From contig CP154956.1 of assembly GCA_039621445.1 (NCBI GenBank), positions 94,244,406 through 94,308,405 on the forward strand: a stretch of 64,000 nt of DNA. Direction: 5' to 3'. The position numbers and the translations under genes are program-made. Source of the DNA: Euglena gracilis. Lineage: Eukaryota > Euglenida > Euglenophyceae > Euglenales. The notes beneath the pieces are model-generated. The model was not told the origin of the DNA, searched no databases, and saw only the letters and a list, made by a program, of their open reading frames with translations. This document shows, piece after piece, positions 49,901-63,500 of this stretch (positions within the stretch are counted from its first letter, which is position 1; every line of letters begins with the position of its first letter).

Positions 49901-52679
49901 GCCTGGCTTAGAGCTCACGCCAATGGTTGGCCGTTTGATGGAGTGCCATGTATGATGTCCCTGTCGTCTGGGTGGTTGGCAGCCGGTGGAGCTAACTAAC
50001 AACAGGCTCAGGCCAGGCTATTGACCGCAGTGATGATTTTCACACAGGATGCAGGTTTGTTTGTTTGGAGGCTTTCCTTGGCTCGAGTTCTCTTGTGCTT
50101 TCCGCCTCACAGCACAACACGTTGCAGCACACATTTTCTGCCGCCCTGTTCCAGAATGTCTGGTGCCAGAGGATGTGAACACCTCCCACCTTTGACGGAT
50201 TTGATGCAACCCTGTCAATACTGATTTTTACACACTGGGCGTGGTTGGTTGGATTGCTTGTCTGTGCTCCACCCCACACAAGTTACAACTGCGCTGCCCC
50301 TCTTTTCTGGCACGCCGTGCTTATGAAAAGACGTTTGCAAACGTCATGGGGTGGGGCCTGCACGATACTGACCGCCAGGCCCGAAGCAGGTCTCGGTGCC
50401 ACTGCCGTATTTAGATCTCCCCTCCCCGTTTGGCGATGAGGGGTGGCAAAGCGGTCGCCAAGCAAGTGCCCCCAGCACAGCTGGGTTTGGGTGACCATTG
50501 GGTGGTGCCCGTGGGATGACCCCTCTGATGCTCTGCCACTGAGATTCAGGATGGAATGGACAGTTGTCTGACAGGCCTGTGGTTAGTTGGTATTCGAAAA
50601 CCAAGGCAGAGGTAGGGGGGGGTTTTGCACTCCCCGTTTGCCACAGTGTCTTAGCCTTCGTCCATGTTGCTCGGCATATGCCCAGACGCATCCGTGATGG
50701 TTTGAGATCTGTTGGCTCTAGTTTCGATCTGTCATGAAACCACCTGCTGGCTGACATTGCATGTTGCTGCTGTTCTTCCCCGTCCCACGGGGGCCCTCAC
50801 CGCCTTGCGTTGGGCTGGTCGTTTGGTGGTCGGTGGCGTGATGACAACCCATCCCTTAGCTGCATGCCGATCCCCCGTGAGGCATTGATTTTTCAGCCTG
50901 AGGTCGTCCGCTGCCCCTCTTACCTCTCGCCTGGCTTAGAGCTCACGCCAATGGTTGGCCGTTTGATGGAGTGCCATGTATGATGTCCCTGTCGTCTGGG
51001 TGGTTGGCAGCCGGTGGAGCTAACTAACAACAGGCTCAGGCCAGGCTATTGACCGCAGTGATGATTTTTACACAGGACGCAGGTTTGTTTCTTTGGAGGC
51101 TTTTCTTGGCTCGAGTTCTCCGTGCCTTCCGCCTCACAGCACAACACGTTGCAGCACACATTTTCTGCCGCCCTGTTCCAGAATGTCTGGTGCCAGAGGA
51201 TGTGAACACCTCCCACCTTTGACGGATTTGATGCAACCCTGTCAATACTGATTTTTACACACTGGGCGTGGTTGGTTGGATTGCTTGTCTGTGCTCCACC
51301 CCACACAAGTTACAACTGCGCTGCCCCTCTTTTCTGGCACGCCATGCTTATGAAAAGGCGTTTGCAAACGTCATGGGGTGGGGCCTGCACGATACTGACC
51401 GCCAGGCCCGAAGCAGGTCTCGGTGCCACTGCCATATTTAGATCTCCCCTCCCCATTTGGCGATGAGGGGTGGCAAAGCGGTCGCCAAGCAAGTGCCCCC
51501 AGCACAGCTGGGTTTGGGTGGCCATTGGGTGGTGCCCGTGGGATGACCCCTCTGATGCTCTGCCACTGAGATTCAGGATGGAATGGACAGTTGTCTGACA
51601 GGCCTGTGGTTAGTTGGTATTCGAAAACCAAGGCAGAGGTAGGGGGGGGTTTTGCACTCCCCGTTTGCCACAGTGTCTTAGCCTTCATCCATCTGTTGCT
51701 CGGCATATGCCCAGACGCATCCGTGATGGTTTGAGATCTGTTGGCTCTAGTTTCGATCTGTCATGAAACCACCTGCTGGCTGACATTGCATGTTGCTGCT
51801 GTTCTTCCCCGTCCCACGGGGGCCCTCACCGCCTTGCGTTGGGCTGGTCGTTTGGTGGTCGGTGGCGTGATGACAACCCATCCCTTAGCTGCATGCCGAT
51901 CCCCCGTGAGGCATTTATTTTTCAGCCTGAGGTCGTCCGCTGCCCCTCTTACCTCTCGCCTGGCTCAGAGCTCACGCCAATGGTTGGCCGTTTGATGGAG
52001 TGCCATGTATGATGTCCCTGTCGTCTGGGTGGTTGGCAGCCGGTGGAGCTAACTAACAACAGGCTCAGGCCAGGCTATTGACCGCAGTGATGATTTTCAC
52101 ACAGGATGCAGGTTTGTTTGTTTGGAGGCTTTCCTTGGCTTGAGTTCTCCTGTGCTTTCCGCCTCACAGCACAACACATTGCAGCACACATTTTCTGCCG
52201 CCCTGTTCCAGAATGTTTGGTGCCAGAGGATGTGAACACCTCCCACCTTTGACGGATTTGATGCAACCCTGTCCACACTGATTTTTAAACACTGGGCGTG
52301 GTTGGTTGGACTGCTTGTCTGTGCTCCACCCCACACAAGTTACAACTGCGCTGCCCCTCTTTTCTGGCACGCCGTGCTTATGAAAAGGCGTTTGCAAACG
52401 TCATGGGGTGGGGCCTGCACGATACTGACCGCCAGGCCCGAAGCAGGTCTCGGTGCCACTGCCGTATTTAGATCTCCCCTCCCCGTTTGGCGATGAGGGG
52501 TGGCAAAGCGGTCGCCAAGCAAGTGCCCCCAGCACAGCTGGGTTTGGGTGACCATTGGGTGGTGCCCGTGGGATGACCCCTCTGATGCTCTGCCACTGAG
52601 ATTCAGGATGGAATGGACAGTTGTCTGACAGGCCTGTGGTTAGTTGGTATTCGAAAACCAAGGCAGAGGTAGGGGGGGG
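34966..52679 (+). repeat. 1.03-kb satellite array, left block (18 units)
   Basis: The landmark GCAAACGTCATGGGGTGGGG (or variant) is at 34966, 35947, 36974, 38005, 39029, 40058, 41087, 42113, 43139, 44167, 45200, 46226, 47254, 48281, 49309, 50337, 51365 and 52393. Units differ by a few percent; the first is diverged and shortened, and the unit at 43085-43170 has a local cluster of changes. In the first 13 units the site G[AC]CACAGTGTCTTAG alternates strictly A/C, together with GCACATGCCCCGACG versus GCATATGCCCAGACG, so the working unit is a ~2.06-kb dimer. Small frames recur in every unit, on both strands, but shift with the length of the AGG-TAGGGGGG run and other indels. I see no gene in the unit. 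Confidence 0.95.
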
Positions 52680-52984
52680 TCGCTGAGCTCTTATCCCTTT
52701 ATGGGTAAGAGCGAAGCTTACCACAGGGGGAAAACCCCCCCCTCCCCCCCCCTCCCCCCCCCCCCTCGGGGCCACCTCGGGAACCGGCGGGTTATCACCA
52801 TGATCCCGGCCCCGTTCCCGAAATTTTTTTTTTCAGTCGCGAGCGACTGGATTCCTAGTTTCCGAATCACCTGGGTTTGACCCCCAACTCCCCGCCAGGC
52901 CCGAGTTATTCACGCGCGAAGGGGTCCAAACTGGGTAGGATTGGCCAACCCCCCTTTTTAAGCCCCCCCCCTTTGGACGGCCAA

Positions 52985-53400
52985 AAAATGTCAATTTTCA
53001 AAATATCTCCAAAATGAAGCAAAATCAAAGGCAATGTCCGGAGACCTAATTTGAAGCCCTTGGAACGCCCCATCTGCCGGTATTTTGATTTCCCCGCAAC
53101 TCCCCGTCTGGCCCGAGATACTGCCGTTTTTGGCCCGGATGGCCGTTTTGTACACTTTTCCCACTGTCCGATTTAGCCGTTTTCGGGGGGTGGGGGTCAA
53201 AAAACGAATGTTTTCAAAATTTCTCGAAAATGATGCAAAATCAAAAGAAATGTCCGGAGACCTAAATTGAAGCCCTTGGAACGCTCTATCTACTGGGATT
53301 TTGGTTTCCCCGCAGCTCACCGCCTAGCCTGAGATACGGCCGTCTTTCAGCCAATTTAGGCCATTTTGTACACTTTTCCCTCTGTCCGACTTAGACGTTT
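52985..53400 (-). repeat. Two ~235-bp modules, inverted relative to 31730-32165
   Basis: Inverse copies containing GGAGACCTAATTTGAAGCCC, TTGATTTCCCCGCAACTCCC and TTTTGTACACTTTTCCC. Their orientation relative to the element ends is opposite to copy 1. Confidence 0.8.
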
Positions 53401-53404
53401 TCGG

Positions 53405-53462
53405 CCAAAAAAGTCGAAAAAAATCGAAAAATTTTTTTTTGCCCGACCTCCCACCTGTTTTT

Positions 53463-53494
<32 letters not shown>

Positions 53495-54420
53495 TTGTTT
53501 TGGACGGATTGTGACCTAAGCAACCCTGTCCACAACTGTTTTTGAGCCGAAAACGAGCGTTTTTCGACCCGCCAGCGCCCTGTTTTGGGCCGCCAACCCG
53601 TTGACTTTGGGTCAAAACCGGGTCAAAAAAGTCGAAAAAAATCGAAAAATTTTTTTTGCCCGAAACGATGTTTTTTGGCCTCCCGGACCCTGAAAAACTG
53701 TTTTTGAGCCGAAAATGAGCGTTTTTCGACCCGCCAGCGCCCCGTTTTGGGCCGCCGACCCATTGACTTTGGGTCAAAACCGGGTCAAAAAAGTCGAAAA
53801 AAATCGAAAAATTTTTTTTGCCCGAAACGATGTTTTTTGGCCTCCCGGACCCGGAAAAACTGTTTTTGAGCCGAAAACGAGCGTTTTTCGACACGCCGGC
53901 GCCCCGTTTTGGGCCGCCGACCCATTGACTTTGGGTCAAAACCGGGTCAAAAAAGTCGAAAAAAATCGAAAAATTTTTTTTTGCCCGAAACGATGTTTTT
54001 TGGCCTCCCGGACCCGGAAAAACTGTTTTTTGAGCCGAAAATAAGCGTTTTTTCGACCCGCGGGCGACCTGTTTTGGGCCGCCGACCCATTGACTTTGGG
54101 TCAAAACCGGGTCAAAAAAGTCGAAAAAAATCGAAAAAATTTTTTTTGCCCGAAACGATGTTTTTTGGCCTCCCGGACCCGGAAAAACTGTTTTTGAGCC
54201 GAAAACGAGCGTTTTTTCGACCCGCCAGCGCCGTTTTGGGCCGCCGACCCATTGATTTTGGGTCAGAACCGGGTCAAAAAAGTCGAAAAAAATCGAAAAA
54301 AATTTTTTGCCCGAAACGATGTTTTTGGGCCTCCCGGACCCGGAAAAACTGTTTTTGAGCCGAAAACGAGCGTTTTTCGACCCACCACCGCCCGCTTTCT
54401 GGCACAAAACCCATGGATTT
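53405..54420. repeat. 163-bp tandem repeat, block 3 (about six units)
   Basis: Markers at 53602, 53763, 53926, 54089 and 54250. The first unit is interrupted at 53448-53535 by a T-rich stretch containing GGACGGATTGTGACC and CAACCCTGTCCACA; the last phrase resembles satellite GCAACCCTGTCCACACTG. The minus-strand frame of 338 codons here is a repeat translation. Confidence 0.9.
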
Positions 54421-54519
54421 CAGGCAAAAGAGCTCCATGGAGTGGGCCGGTATGTATGGAGGGGTCAATGAAGGGGTGGGTGCGCGCTTATTAAGAGCTC
54501 AGCACTATTCAAAACCTGG

Positions 54520-57500
54520 TTTTGCGCTCCCCGTTTGCCACAGTGTCTTAGCCTTCGTCCATCTGTTGCTCGGCATATGCCCAGACACATCCGTGATGGT
54601 TTGAGATCTGTTGGCTCTAGTTTCGATCTGTCATGAAACCACCTGCTGGCTGACATTGCTTGTTGCTGCTGTTCTTCCCCGTCCCACGGGGGCCCTCACC
54701 GCCTTGCGTTGGGCTGGTCGTTTGGTGGTCGGTGGCGTGATGACAACCCATCCCTTAGCTGCATGCCGATCCCCCGTGAGGCATTGATTTTTCAGCCTGA
54801 GGTCGTCCGCTGCCCCGCTTACCTCTTGCCTGGCTTAGAGCTCACGCCAATGGTTGGCCGTTTGATGGAGTGCCATGTATGATGTCCCTGTCGTCTGGGT
54901 GGTTGGCAGCCGGTGGAGCTAACTAACAACAGGCTCAGGCCGGGTTATTGATCTGAGTGGTGATTTTCACACAGGACGCAGGTTTGTTTGTTTGGAGGCT
55001 TTCCTTGGCTCGAGTTCTCCTGTGCTTTCCGCCTCACAGCACAACACGTTGCAGCACACATTTTCTGCCGCCCTGTTCCAGAATGTCTGGTGCCAGAGGA
55101 TGTGAACACCTCCCACCTTTGACGGATTTGATGCAACCCTGTCAATACTGATTTTTAAACACTGGGCCTGGTTGGTTGGACTGCTTGTTTGTGCTCCACC
55201 CCACACAAGTTGTTTACAATTGTGCTGCCCCTCTTTTCTGGCACGCCGTGCTTATGAAAAGGCGTTTGCAAACGTCATGGGGTGGGGCCTGCACGACACT
55301 GACGGCCAGGCCCGAAGCAGGTCTCGGTGCCACTGCCGTATTTAGATCTCCCTTCCCCGTTTGGTGATGAGGGGTAGCAAAGTGGTCGCCAAGCAAGTGC
55401 CCCCAGCACAGCTGGGTTTGGGTGACCATTGGGTGGTGCCCGTGGGATGACCCCTCTGATGCTCTGCCACTGAGATTCAGGATGGAATGGACAGTTGTCT
55501 GACAGGCCTGTGGTTAGTTGGTATTCGAAAACCGAGGCAGAGGTAGGGGGGGTTTTGCACTCCCCGTTTGCCACAGTGTCTTAGCCTTCGTCCATCTGTT
55601 GCTCGGCATATGCCCAGACGCATCCGTGATGGTTTGAGATCTGTTGGCTCTAGTTTCGATATGTCATGAAATCACCTGCTGGCTGACATTGCATGTTGCT
55701 GCTGTTCTTCCCTGTCCCACGGGGGCCCTCACCGCCTTGCGTTGGGCTGGTCGTTTGGTGGTCGGTGGCGTGATGACAACCCATCCCTTAGCTGCATGCC
55801 GATCCCCCGTGAGGCATTTATTTTTCAGCCTGAGGTCGTCCGCTGCCCCTCTTACCTCTCGCCTGGCTTAGAGCTCACGCCAATGGTTGGCCGTTTGATG
55901 GAGTGCCATGTATGATGTCCCTGTCGTCTGGGTGGTTGGCAGCCGGTGGAGCTAACTAACAACAGGCTCAGGCCAGGCTATTGACCGCAGTGATGATTTT
56001 TACACAGGTTGGAGGTTTGTTTGTTTGGAGGCTTTCTTTGGCTCGAGTTCTCTTGTGCTTTCCGCCTCACAGCACAACACGTTGCAGCACACATTTTCTG
56101 CCGCCCTGTTCCAGAATGTCTGGTGCCAGAGGATGTGAACACCTCCCACCTTTGACGGATTTGATGCAACCCTGTCAATACTGATTTTTACACACTGGGC
56201 CTGGTTGGTTGGATTGCTTGTCTGTGCTCCACCCCACACAAGTTACAACTGCGCTTCCCCTCCTTTCTGGCACGCCATGCTTATGAAAAGGCGTTTGCAA
56301 ACGTCATGGGGTGGGGCCTGCACGATACTGACCGCCAGGCCCGAAGCAGGTCTCGGTGCCACTGCCATATTTAGATCTCCCCTCCCCATTTGGCGATGAG
56401 GGGTGGCAAAGCGGTCGCCAAGCAAGTGCCCCCAGCACAGCTGGGTTTGGGTGGCCATTGGGTGGTGCCCGTGGGATGACCCCTCTGATGCTCTGCCACT
56501 GAGATTCAGGATGGAATGGACAGTTGTCTGACAGGCCTGTGGTTAGTTGGTATTCGAAAACCAAGGCAGAGGTAGGGGGGGGGTTTTGCACTCCCCGTTT
56601 GCCACAGTGTCTTAGCCTTCGTCCATCTGTTGCTCGGCATATGCCCAGACGCATCCGTGATGGTTTGAGATCTGTTGGCTCTAGTTTCGATCTGTCATGA
56701 AACCACCTGCTGGCTGACATTGCATGTTGCTGCTGTTCTTCCCCGTCCCACGGGGGCCCTCACCGCCTTGCGTTGGGCTGGTCGTTTGGTGGTCGGTGGC
56801 GTGATGACAACCCATCCCTTAGCTGCATGCCGATCCCCCGTGAGGCATTTATTTTTCAGCCTGAGGTCGTCCGCTGCCCCTCTTACCTCTCGCCTGGCTT
56901 AGAGCTCACGCCAATGGTTGGCCGTTTGATGGAGTGCCATGTACGATGTCCCTGTCGTCTGGGTGGTTGGCAGCCGGTGGAGCTAACTAACAACAGGCTC
57001 AGGCCGGGTTATTGATCTGAGTGGTGATTTTCACACAGGACGCAGGTTTGTTTGTTTGGAGGCTTTCCTTGGCTCGAGTTCTCCTGTGCTTTCCGCCTCA
57101 CAGCACAACACGTTGCAGCACACATCTTCTGCCGCCCTGTTCCAGAATGTCTGGTGCCAGAGGATGTGAACACCTCCCACCTTTGACGGATTTGATGCAA
57201 CCCTGTCCACACTGATTTTTACACACTGGGCCTGGTTGGTTGGACTGCTTGTTTGTGCTCCACCCCACACAAGTTGTTTACAATTGTGCTGCCCCTCTTT
57301 TCTGGCACGCCGTGCTTATGAAAAGGCGTTTGCAAACGTCATGGGGTGGGGCCTGCACGATACTGACCGCCAGGCCCGAAGCAGGTCTCGGTGCCACTGC
57401 CATATTTAGATCTCCCTCCCCATTTGGCGATGAGGGGTGGCAAAGCGGTCGCCAAGCAAGTGCCCCCAGCACAGCTGGGTTTGGGTGGCCATTGGGTGGT

Positions 57501-60500
57501 GCCCGTGGGATGACCCCTCTGATGCTCTGCCACTGAGATTCAGGATGGAATGGACAGTTGTCTGACAGGCCTGTGGTTAGTTGGTATTCGAAAACCGAGG
57601 CAGAGGTAGGGGGGGTTTTGCACTCCCCGTTTGACACAGTGTCTTAGCCTTCGTCCATCTGTTGCTCGGCATATGCCCAGACGCATCCGTGATGATTTGG
57701 GATCTGTTGGCTCTAGTTTCGATATGTCATGAAACCACCTGCTGGCTGACATTGCATGTTGCTGCTGTTCTTCCCCGTCCCACGGGGGCCCTCACCGCCT
57801 TGCGTTGGGCTGGTCGTTTGGTGGTCGGTGGCGTGATGACAACCCATCCCTTAGCTGCATGCCGATCCCCCGTGAGGCATTGATTTTTCAGCCTGAGGTC
57901 GTCCGCTGCCCCTCTTACCTCTCGCCTGGCTTAGAGCTCACGCCAATGGTTGGCCGTTTGATGGAGTGCCATGTATGATGTCCCTGTCGTCTGGGTGGTT
58001 GGCAGCCGGTGGAGCTAACTAACAACAGGCTCAGGCCGGGTTATTGATCTGAGTGGTGATTTTCACACAGGACGCAGGTTTGTTTGTTTGGAGGCTTTCC
58101 TTGGCTCGAGTTCTCCTGTGCTTTCCGCCTCACAGCACAACACGTTGCAGCACACATCTTCTGCCGCCCTGTTCCAGAATGTCTGGTGCCAGAGGATGTG
58201 AACACCTCCCACCTTTGACGGATTTGATGCAACCCTGTCAATACTGATTTTTACACACTGGGCCTGGTTGGTTGGACTGCTTGTTTGTGCTCCACCCCAC
58301 ACAAGTTGTTTACAATTGTGCTGCCCCTCTTTTCTGGCACGCCGTGCTTATGAAAAGGCGTTTGCAAACGTCATGGGGTGGGGCCTGCACGATACTGACC
58401 GCCAGGCCCGAAGCAGGTCTCGGTGCCACTGCCATATTTAGATCTCCCTCCCCATTTGGCGATGAGGGGTGGCAAAGCGGTCGCCAAGCAAGTGCCCCCA
58501 GCACAGCTGGGTTTGGGTGGCCATTGGGTGGTGCCCGTGGGATGACCCCTCTGATGCTCTGCCACTGAGATTCAGGATGGAATGGACAGTTGTCTGACAG
58601 GCCTGTGGTTAGTTGGTATTCGAAAACCGAGGCAGAGGTAGGGGGGGTTTTGCACTCCCCGTTTGACACAGTGTCTTAGCCTTCGTCCATCTGTTGCTCG
58701 GCACATGCCCAGACGCATCCGTGATGGTTTGGGATCTGTTGGCTCTAGTTTCGATATGTCATGAAACCACCTGCTGGCTGACATTGCATGTTGCTGCTGT
58801 TCTTCCCCGTCCCACGGGGGCCCTCACCGCCTTGCGTTGGGCTGGTCGTTTGGTGGTCGGTGGCGTGATGACAACCCATCCCTTAGCTGCATGCCGATCC
58901 CCCGTGAGGCATTGATTTTTCAGCCTGAGGTCGTCCGCTGCCCCTCTTACCTCTCGCCTGGCTTAGAGCTCACGCCAATGGTTGGCCGTTTGATGGAGTG
59001 CCACGTACGATGTCCCTGTCGTCTGGGTGGTTGGCAGCCGGTGGAGCTAACTAACAACAGGCTCAGGCCGGGTTATTGATCTGAGTGGTGATTTTCACAC
59101 AGGACGCAGGTTTGTTTGTTTGGAGGCTTTCCTTGGCTCGAGTTCTCCTGTGCCTTCCGCCTCACAGCACAACACGTTGCAGCACACATCTTCTGCCGCC
59201 CTGTTCCAGAATGTCTGGTGCCAGAGGATGTGAACACCTCCCACCTTTGACGGATTTGATGCAACCCTGTCCACACTGATTTTTACACACTGGGCCTGGT
59301 TGGTTGGACTGCTTGTTTGTGCTCCACCCCACACAAGTTGTTTACAATTGTGCTGCCCCTCTTTTCTGGCACGCCGTGCTTATGAAAAGGCGTTTGCAAA
59401 CGTCATGGGGTGGGGCCTGCACGATACTGACTGACCGCCAGCCCCGAAGCTGGTCTCGGTGCCACTGCCGTATTTAGATCTCCCTCCCCATTTGGCGATG
59501 AGGGGTGGCAAAGCGGTCGCCAAGCAAGTGCCCCCAGCACAGCTGGGTTTGGGTGACCATTGGGTGGTGCCCGTGGGATGACCCCTCTGATGCTCTGCCA
59601 CTGAGATTCAGGATGGAATGGACAGTTGTCTGACAGGCCTGTGGTTAGTTGGTATTCGAAAACCGAGGCAGAGGTAGGGGGGGTTTTGCACTCCCCGTTT
59701 GACACAGTGTCTTAGCCTTCGTCCATCTGTTGCTCGGCATATGCCCAGACGCATCCGTGATGATTTGGGATCTGTTGGCTCTAGTTTCGATATGTCATGA
59801 AACCACCTGCTGGCTGACATTGCATGTTGCTGCTGTTCTTCCCCGTCCCACGGGGGCCCTCACCGCCTTGCGTTGGGCTGGTCGTTTGGTGGTCGGTGGC
59901 GTGATGACAACCCATCCCTTAGCTGCATGCCGATCCCCCGTGAGGCATTGATTTTTCAGCCTGAGGTCGTCCGCTGCCCCTCTTTCCTCTCGCCTGGCTT
60001 AGAGCTCACGCCAATGGTTGGCCGTTTGATGGAGTGCCATGTACGATGTCCCTGTCGTCTGGGTGGTTGGCAGCCGGTGGAGCTAACTAACAACAGGCTC
60101 AGGCCGGGTTATTGATCTGAGTGGTGATTTTCACACAGGACGCAGGTTTGTTTGTTTGGAGGCTTTCCTTGGCTCGAGTTCTCCTGTGCTTTCCGCCTCA
60201 CAGCACAACACGTTGCAGCACACATCTTCTGCCGCCCTGTTCCAGAATGTCTGGTGCCAGAGGATGTGAACACCTCCCACCTTTGACGGATTTGATGCAA
60301 CCCTGTCAATACTGATTTTTACACACTGGGCCTGGTTGGTTGGACTGCTTGTTTGTGCTCCACCCCACACAAGTTGTTTACAATTGTGCTGCCCCTCTTT
60401 TCTGGCACGCCGTGCTTATGAAAAGGCGTTTGCAAACGTCATGGGGTGGGGCCTGCACGATACTGACCGCCAGGCCCGAAGCAGGTCTCGGTGCCACTGC

Positions 60501-63500
60501 CGTATTTAGATCTCCCTCCCCGTTTGGCGATGAGGGGTGGCAAAGCGGTCGCCAAGCAAGTGCCCCCAGCACAGCTGGGTTTGGGTGGCCATTGGGTGGT
60601 GCCCGTGGGATGACTCCTCTGATGCTCTGCCACTGAGATTCAGGATGGAATGGACAGTTGTCTGACAGGCCTGCGGTTAGTTGGTATTCGAAAACCAAGG
60701 CAGAGGTGGGGGGGGGTTTGCACTCCCCGTTTGACACAGTGTCTTAGCCTTCGTCCATCTGTTGCTCGGCACATGCCCAGACGCATCCGTGATGATTTGA
60801 GATCTGTTGGCTCTAGTTTCGATATGTCATGAAACCACCTGCTGGCTGACATTGCATGTTGCTGCTGTTCTTCCCCGTCCCACGGGGGCCCTCACCGCCT
60901 TGCGTTGGGCTGGTCGTTTGGTGGTCGGTGGCGTGATGACAACCCATCCCTTAGCTGCATGCCGATCCCCCGTGAGGCATTGATTTTTCAGCCTGAGGTC
61001 GTCCGCTGCCCCTCTTACCTCTCGCCTGGCTTAGAGCTCACGCCAATGGTTGGCCGTTTGATGGAGTGCCACGTACGATGTCCCTGTCGTCTGGGTGGTT
61101 GGCAGCCGGTGGAGGTGGAGCTAACTAACAACAGGCTCAGGCCGGGTTATTGATCTGAGTGGTGATTTTCACACAGGACGCAGGTTTGTTTGTTTGGAGG
61201 CTTTCCTTGGCTCGAGTTCTCCTGTGCCTTCCGCCTCACAGCACAACACGTTGCAGCACACATCTTCTGCCGCCCTGTTCCAGAATGTCTGGTGCCAGAG
61301 GATGTGAACACCTCCCACCTTTGACGGATTTGATGCAACCCTGTCCACACTGATTTTTACACACTGGGCCTGGTTGGTTGGACTGCTTGTTTGTGCTCCA
61401 CCCCACACAAGTTGTTTACAATTGTGCTGCCCCTCTTTTCTGGCACGCCGTGCTTATGAAAAGGCGTTTGCAAACGTCATGGGGTGGGGCCTGCACGATA
61501 CTGACCGCCAGGCCCGAAGCAGGTCTCGGTGCCACTGCCGTATTTAGATCTCCCTCCCCATTTGGCGATGAGGGGTGGCAAAGCGGTCGCCAAGCAAGTG
61601 CCCCCAGCACAGCTGGGTTTGGGTGGCCATTGGGTGGTGCCCGTGGGATGACCCCTCTGATGCTCTGCCACTGAGATTCAGGATGGAATGGACAGTTGTC
61701 TGACAGGCCTGTGGTTAGTTGGTATTCGAAAACCGAGGCAGAGGTAGGGGGGGTTTTGCACTCCCCGTTTGACACAGTGTCTTAGCCTTCGTCCATCTGT
61801 TGCTCGGCACATGCCCAGACGCATCCGTGATGATTTGAGATCTGTTGGCTCTAGTTTCGATATGTCATGAAACCACCTGCTGGCTGACATTGCATGTTGC
61901 TGCTGTTCTTCCCCGTCCCACGGGGGCCCTCACCGCCTTGCGTTGGGCTGGTCGTTTGGTGGTCGGTGGCGTGATGACAACCCATCCCTTAGCTGCATGC
62001 CGATCCCCCGTGAGGCATTTATTTTTCAGCCTGAGGTCGTCCGCTGCCCCTCTTTCCTCTCTCGCCTGGCTTAGAGCTCACGCCAATGGTTGGCCGTTTG
62101 ATGGAGTGCCATGTACGATGTCCCTGTCGTCTGGGTGGTTGGCAGCCGGTGGAGCTAACTAACAACAGGCTCAGGCCGGGTTATTGATCTGAGTGGTGAT
62201 TTTCACACAGGACGCAGGTTTGTTTGTTTGGAGGCTTTCCTTGGCTCGAGTTCTCCTGTGCTTTCCGCCTCACAGCACAACACGTTGCAGCACACATCTT
62301 CTGCCGCCCTGTTCCAGAATGTCTGGTGCCAGAGGATGTGAACACCTCCCACCTTTGACGGATTTGATGCAACCCTGTCCACATTGATTTTTACACACTG
62401 GGCCTGGTTGGTTGGACTGCTTGTTTGTGCTCCACCCCACACAAGTTGTTTACAATTGTGCTGCCCCTCTTTTCTGGCACGCCGTGCTTATGAAAAGGCG
62501 TTTGCAAACGTCATGGGGTGGGGCCTGCACGATACTGACCGCCAGGCCCGAAGCAGGTCTCGGTGCCACTGCCGTATTTAGATCTCCCTCCCCGTTTGGC
62601 GATGAGGGGTGGCAAAGCGGTCGCCAAGCAAGTGCCCCCAGCACAGCTGGGTTTGGGTGGCCATTGGGTGGTGCCCGTGGGATGACTCCTCTGATGCTCT
62701 GCCACTGAGATTCAGGATGGAATGGACAGTTGTCTGACAGGCCTGCGGTTAGTTGGTATTCGAAAACCAAGGCAGAGGTAGGGGGGGTTTGCACTCCCCG
62801 TTTGACACAGTGTCTTAGCCTTCGTCCATCTGTTGCTCGGCACATGCCCAGACGCATCCGTGATGATTTGAGATCTGTTGGCTCTAGTTTCGATCTGTCA
62901 TGAAACCACCTGCTGGCTGACATTGCATGTTGCTGCTGTTCTTCCCCATCCCACGGGGGCCCTCACCGCCTTGCGTTGGGTTGGTCGTTTGGTGGTCGGT
63001 GGCGTGATGACAACCCATCCCTTAGCTGCATGCCGATCCCCCGTGAGGCATTGATTTTTCAGCCTGAGGTCGTCCGCTGCCCCTCTTACCTCTCGCCTGG
63101 CTTAGAGCTCACGCCAATGGTTGGCCGTTTGATGGAGTGCCATGTATGATGTCCCTGTCGTCTGGGTGGTTGGCAGCCGGTGGAGCTAACTAACAACAGG
63201 CTCAGGCCAGGCTATTGACCGCAGTGATGATTTTCACACAGGTTGGAGGTTTGTTTGGTTTGAGGCTTTCCTTGGCTTGAGTTCTCCTGTGTTTTCCGCC
63301 TCACAGCACAACACGTTGCAGCACACATTTTTCTGCCGCCCTGTTCCAGAATGTTTGGTGCCAGAGGATGTGAACACCTCCCACCTTTGACGGATTTGAT
63401 GCAACCCTGTCCATACTGATTTTTACACACTGGGCCTGGTTGGTTGGACTGCTTGTTTGTGCTCCACCCCACACAAATTGTTTACAATTGTGCTGCCCCT

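Larger units (their letters stand above)
52680..54519 (+). mobile_element. Helentron-like non-autonomous element, copy 2, inserted in the satellite
   Basis: Same ends as copy 1: TCGCTGAGCTCTTATCCC and AAGAGCTCAGCACTATTC, then AAAACCTGG. It interrupts a satellite unit between AGGTAGGGGGGG and TTTTGCGCTCCCC; deleting it restores a normal unit, with GGT at both junctions readable either as a 3-bp duplication or as chance. Its internal modules are rearranged: the segments matching 31405-32185 of copy 1 are inverted and the 19-bp minisatellite is absent. It holds five to six 163-bp units and a T-rich tract at 53457-53496. Confidence 0.6.

Noticed and set aside
53391-54407. 338-codon minus-strand frame with a 54-residue repeat
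   Set aside because: It is the translation of the 163-bp repeat, with no start context, no domain and a changing frame. Similar frames occur in every block of the repeat.
35643-63300. Ribosomal or spliced-leader gene array
   Set aside because: The ~1-kb period invited this idea, but I could find no 5S, snRNA or spliced-leader-like conserved core in the unit.
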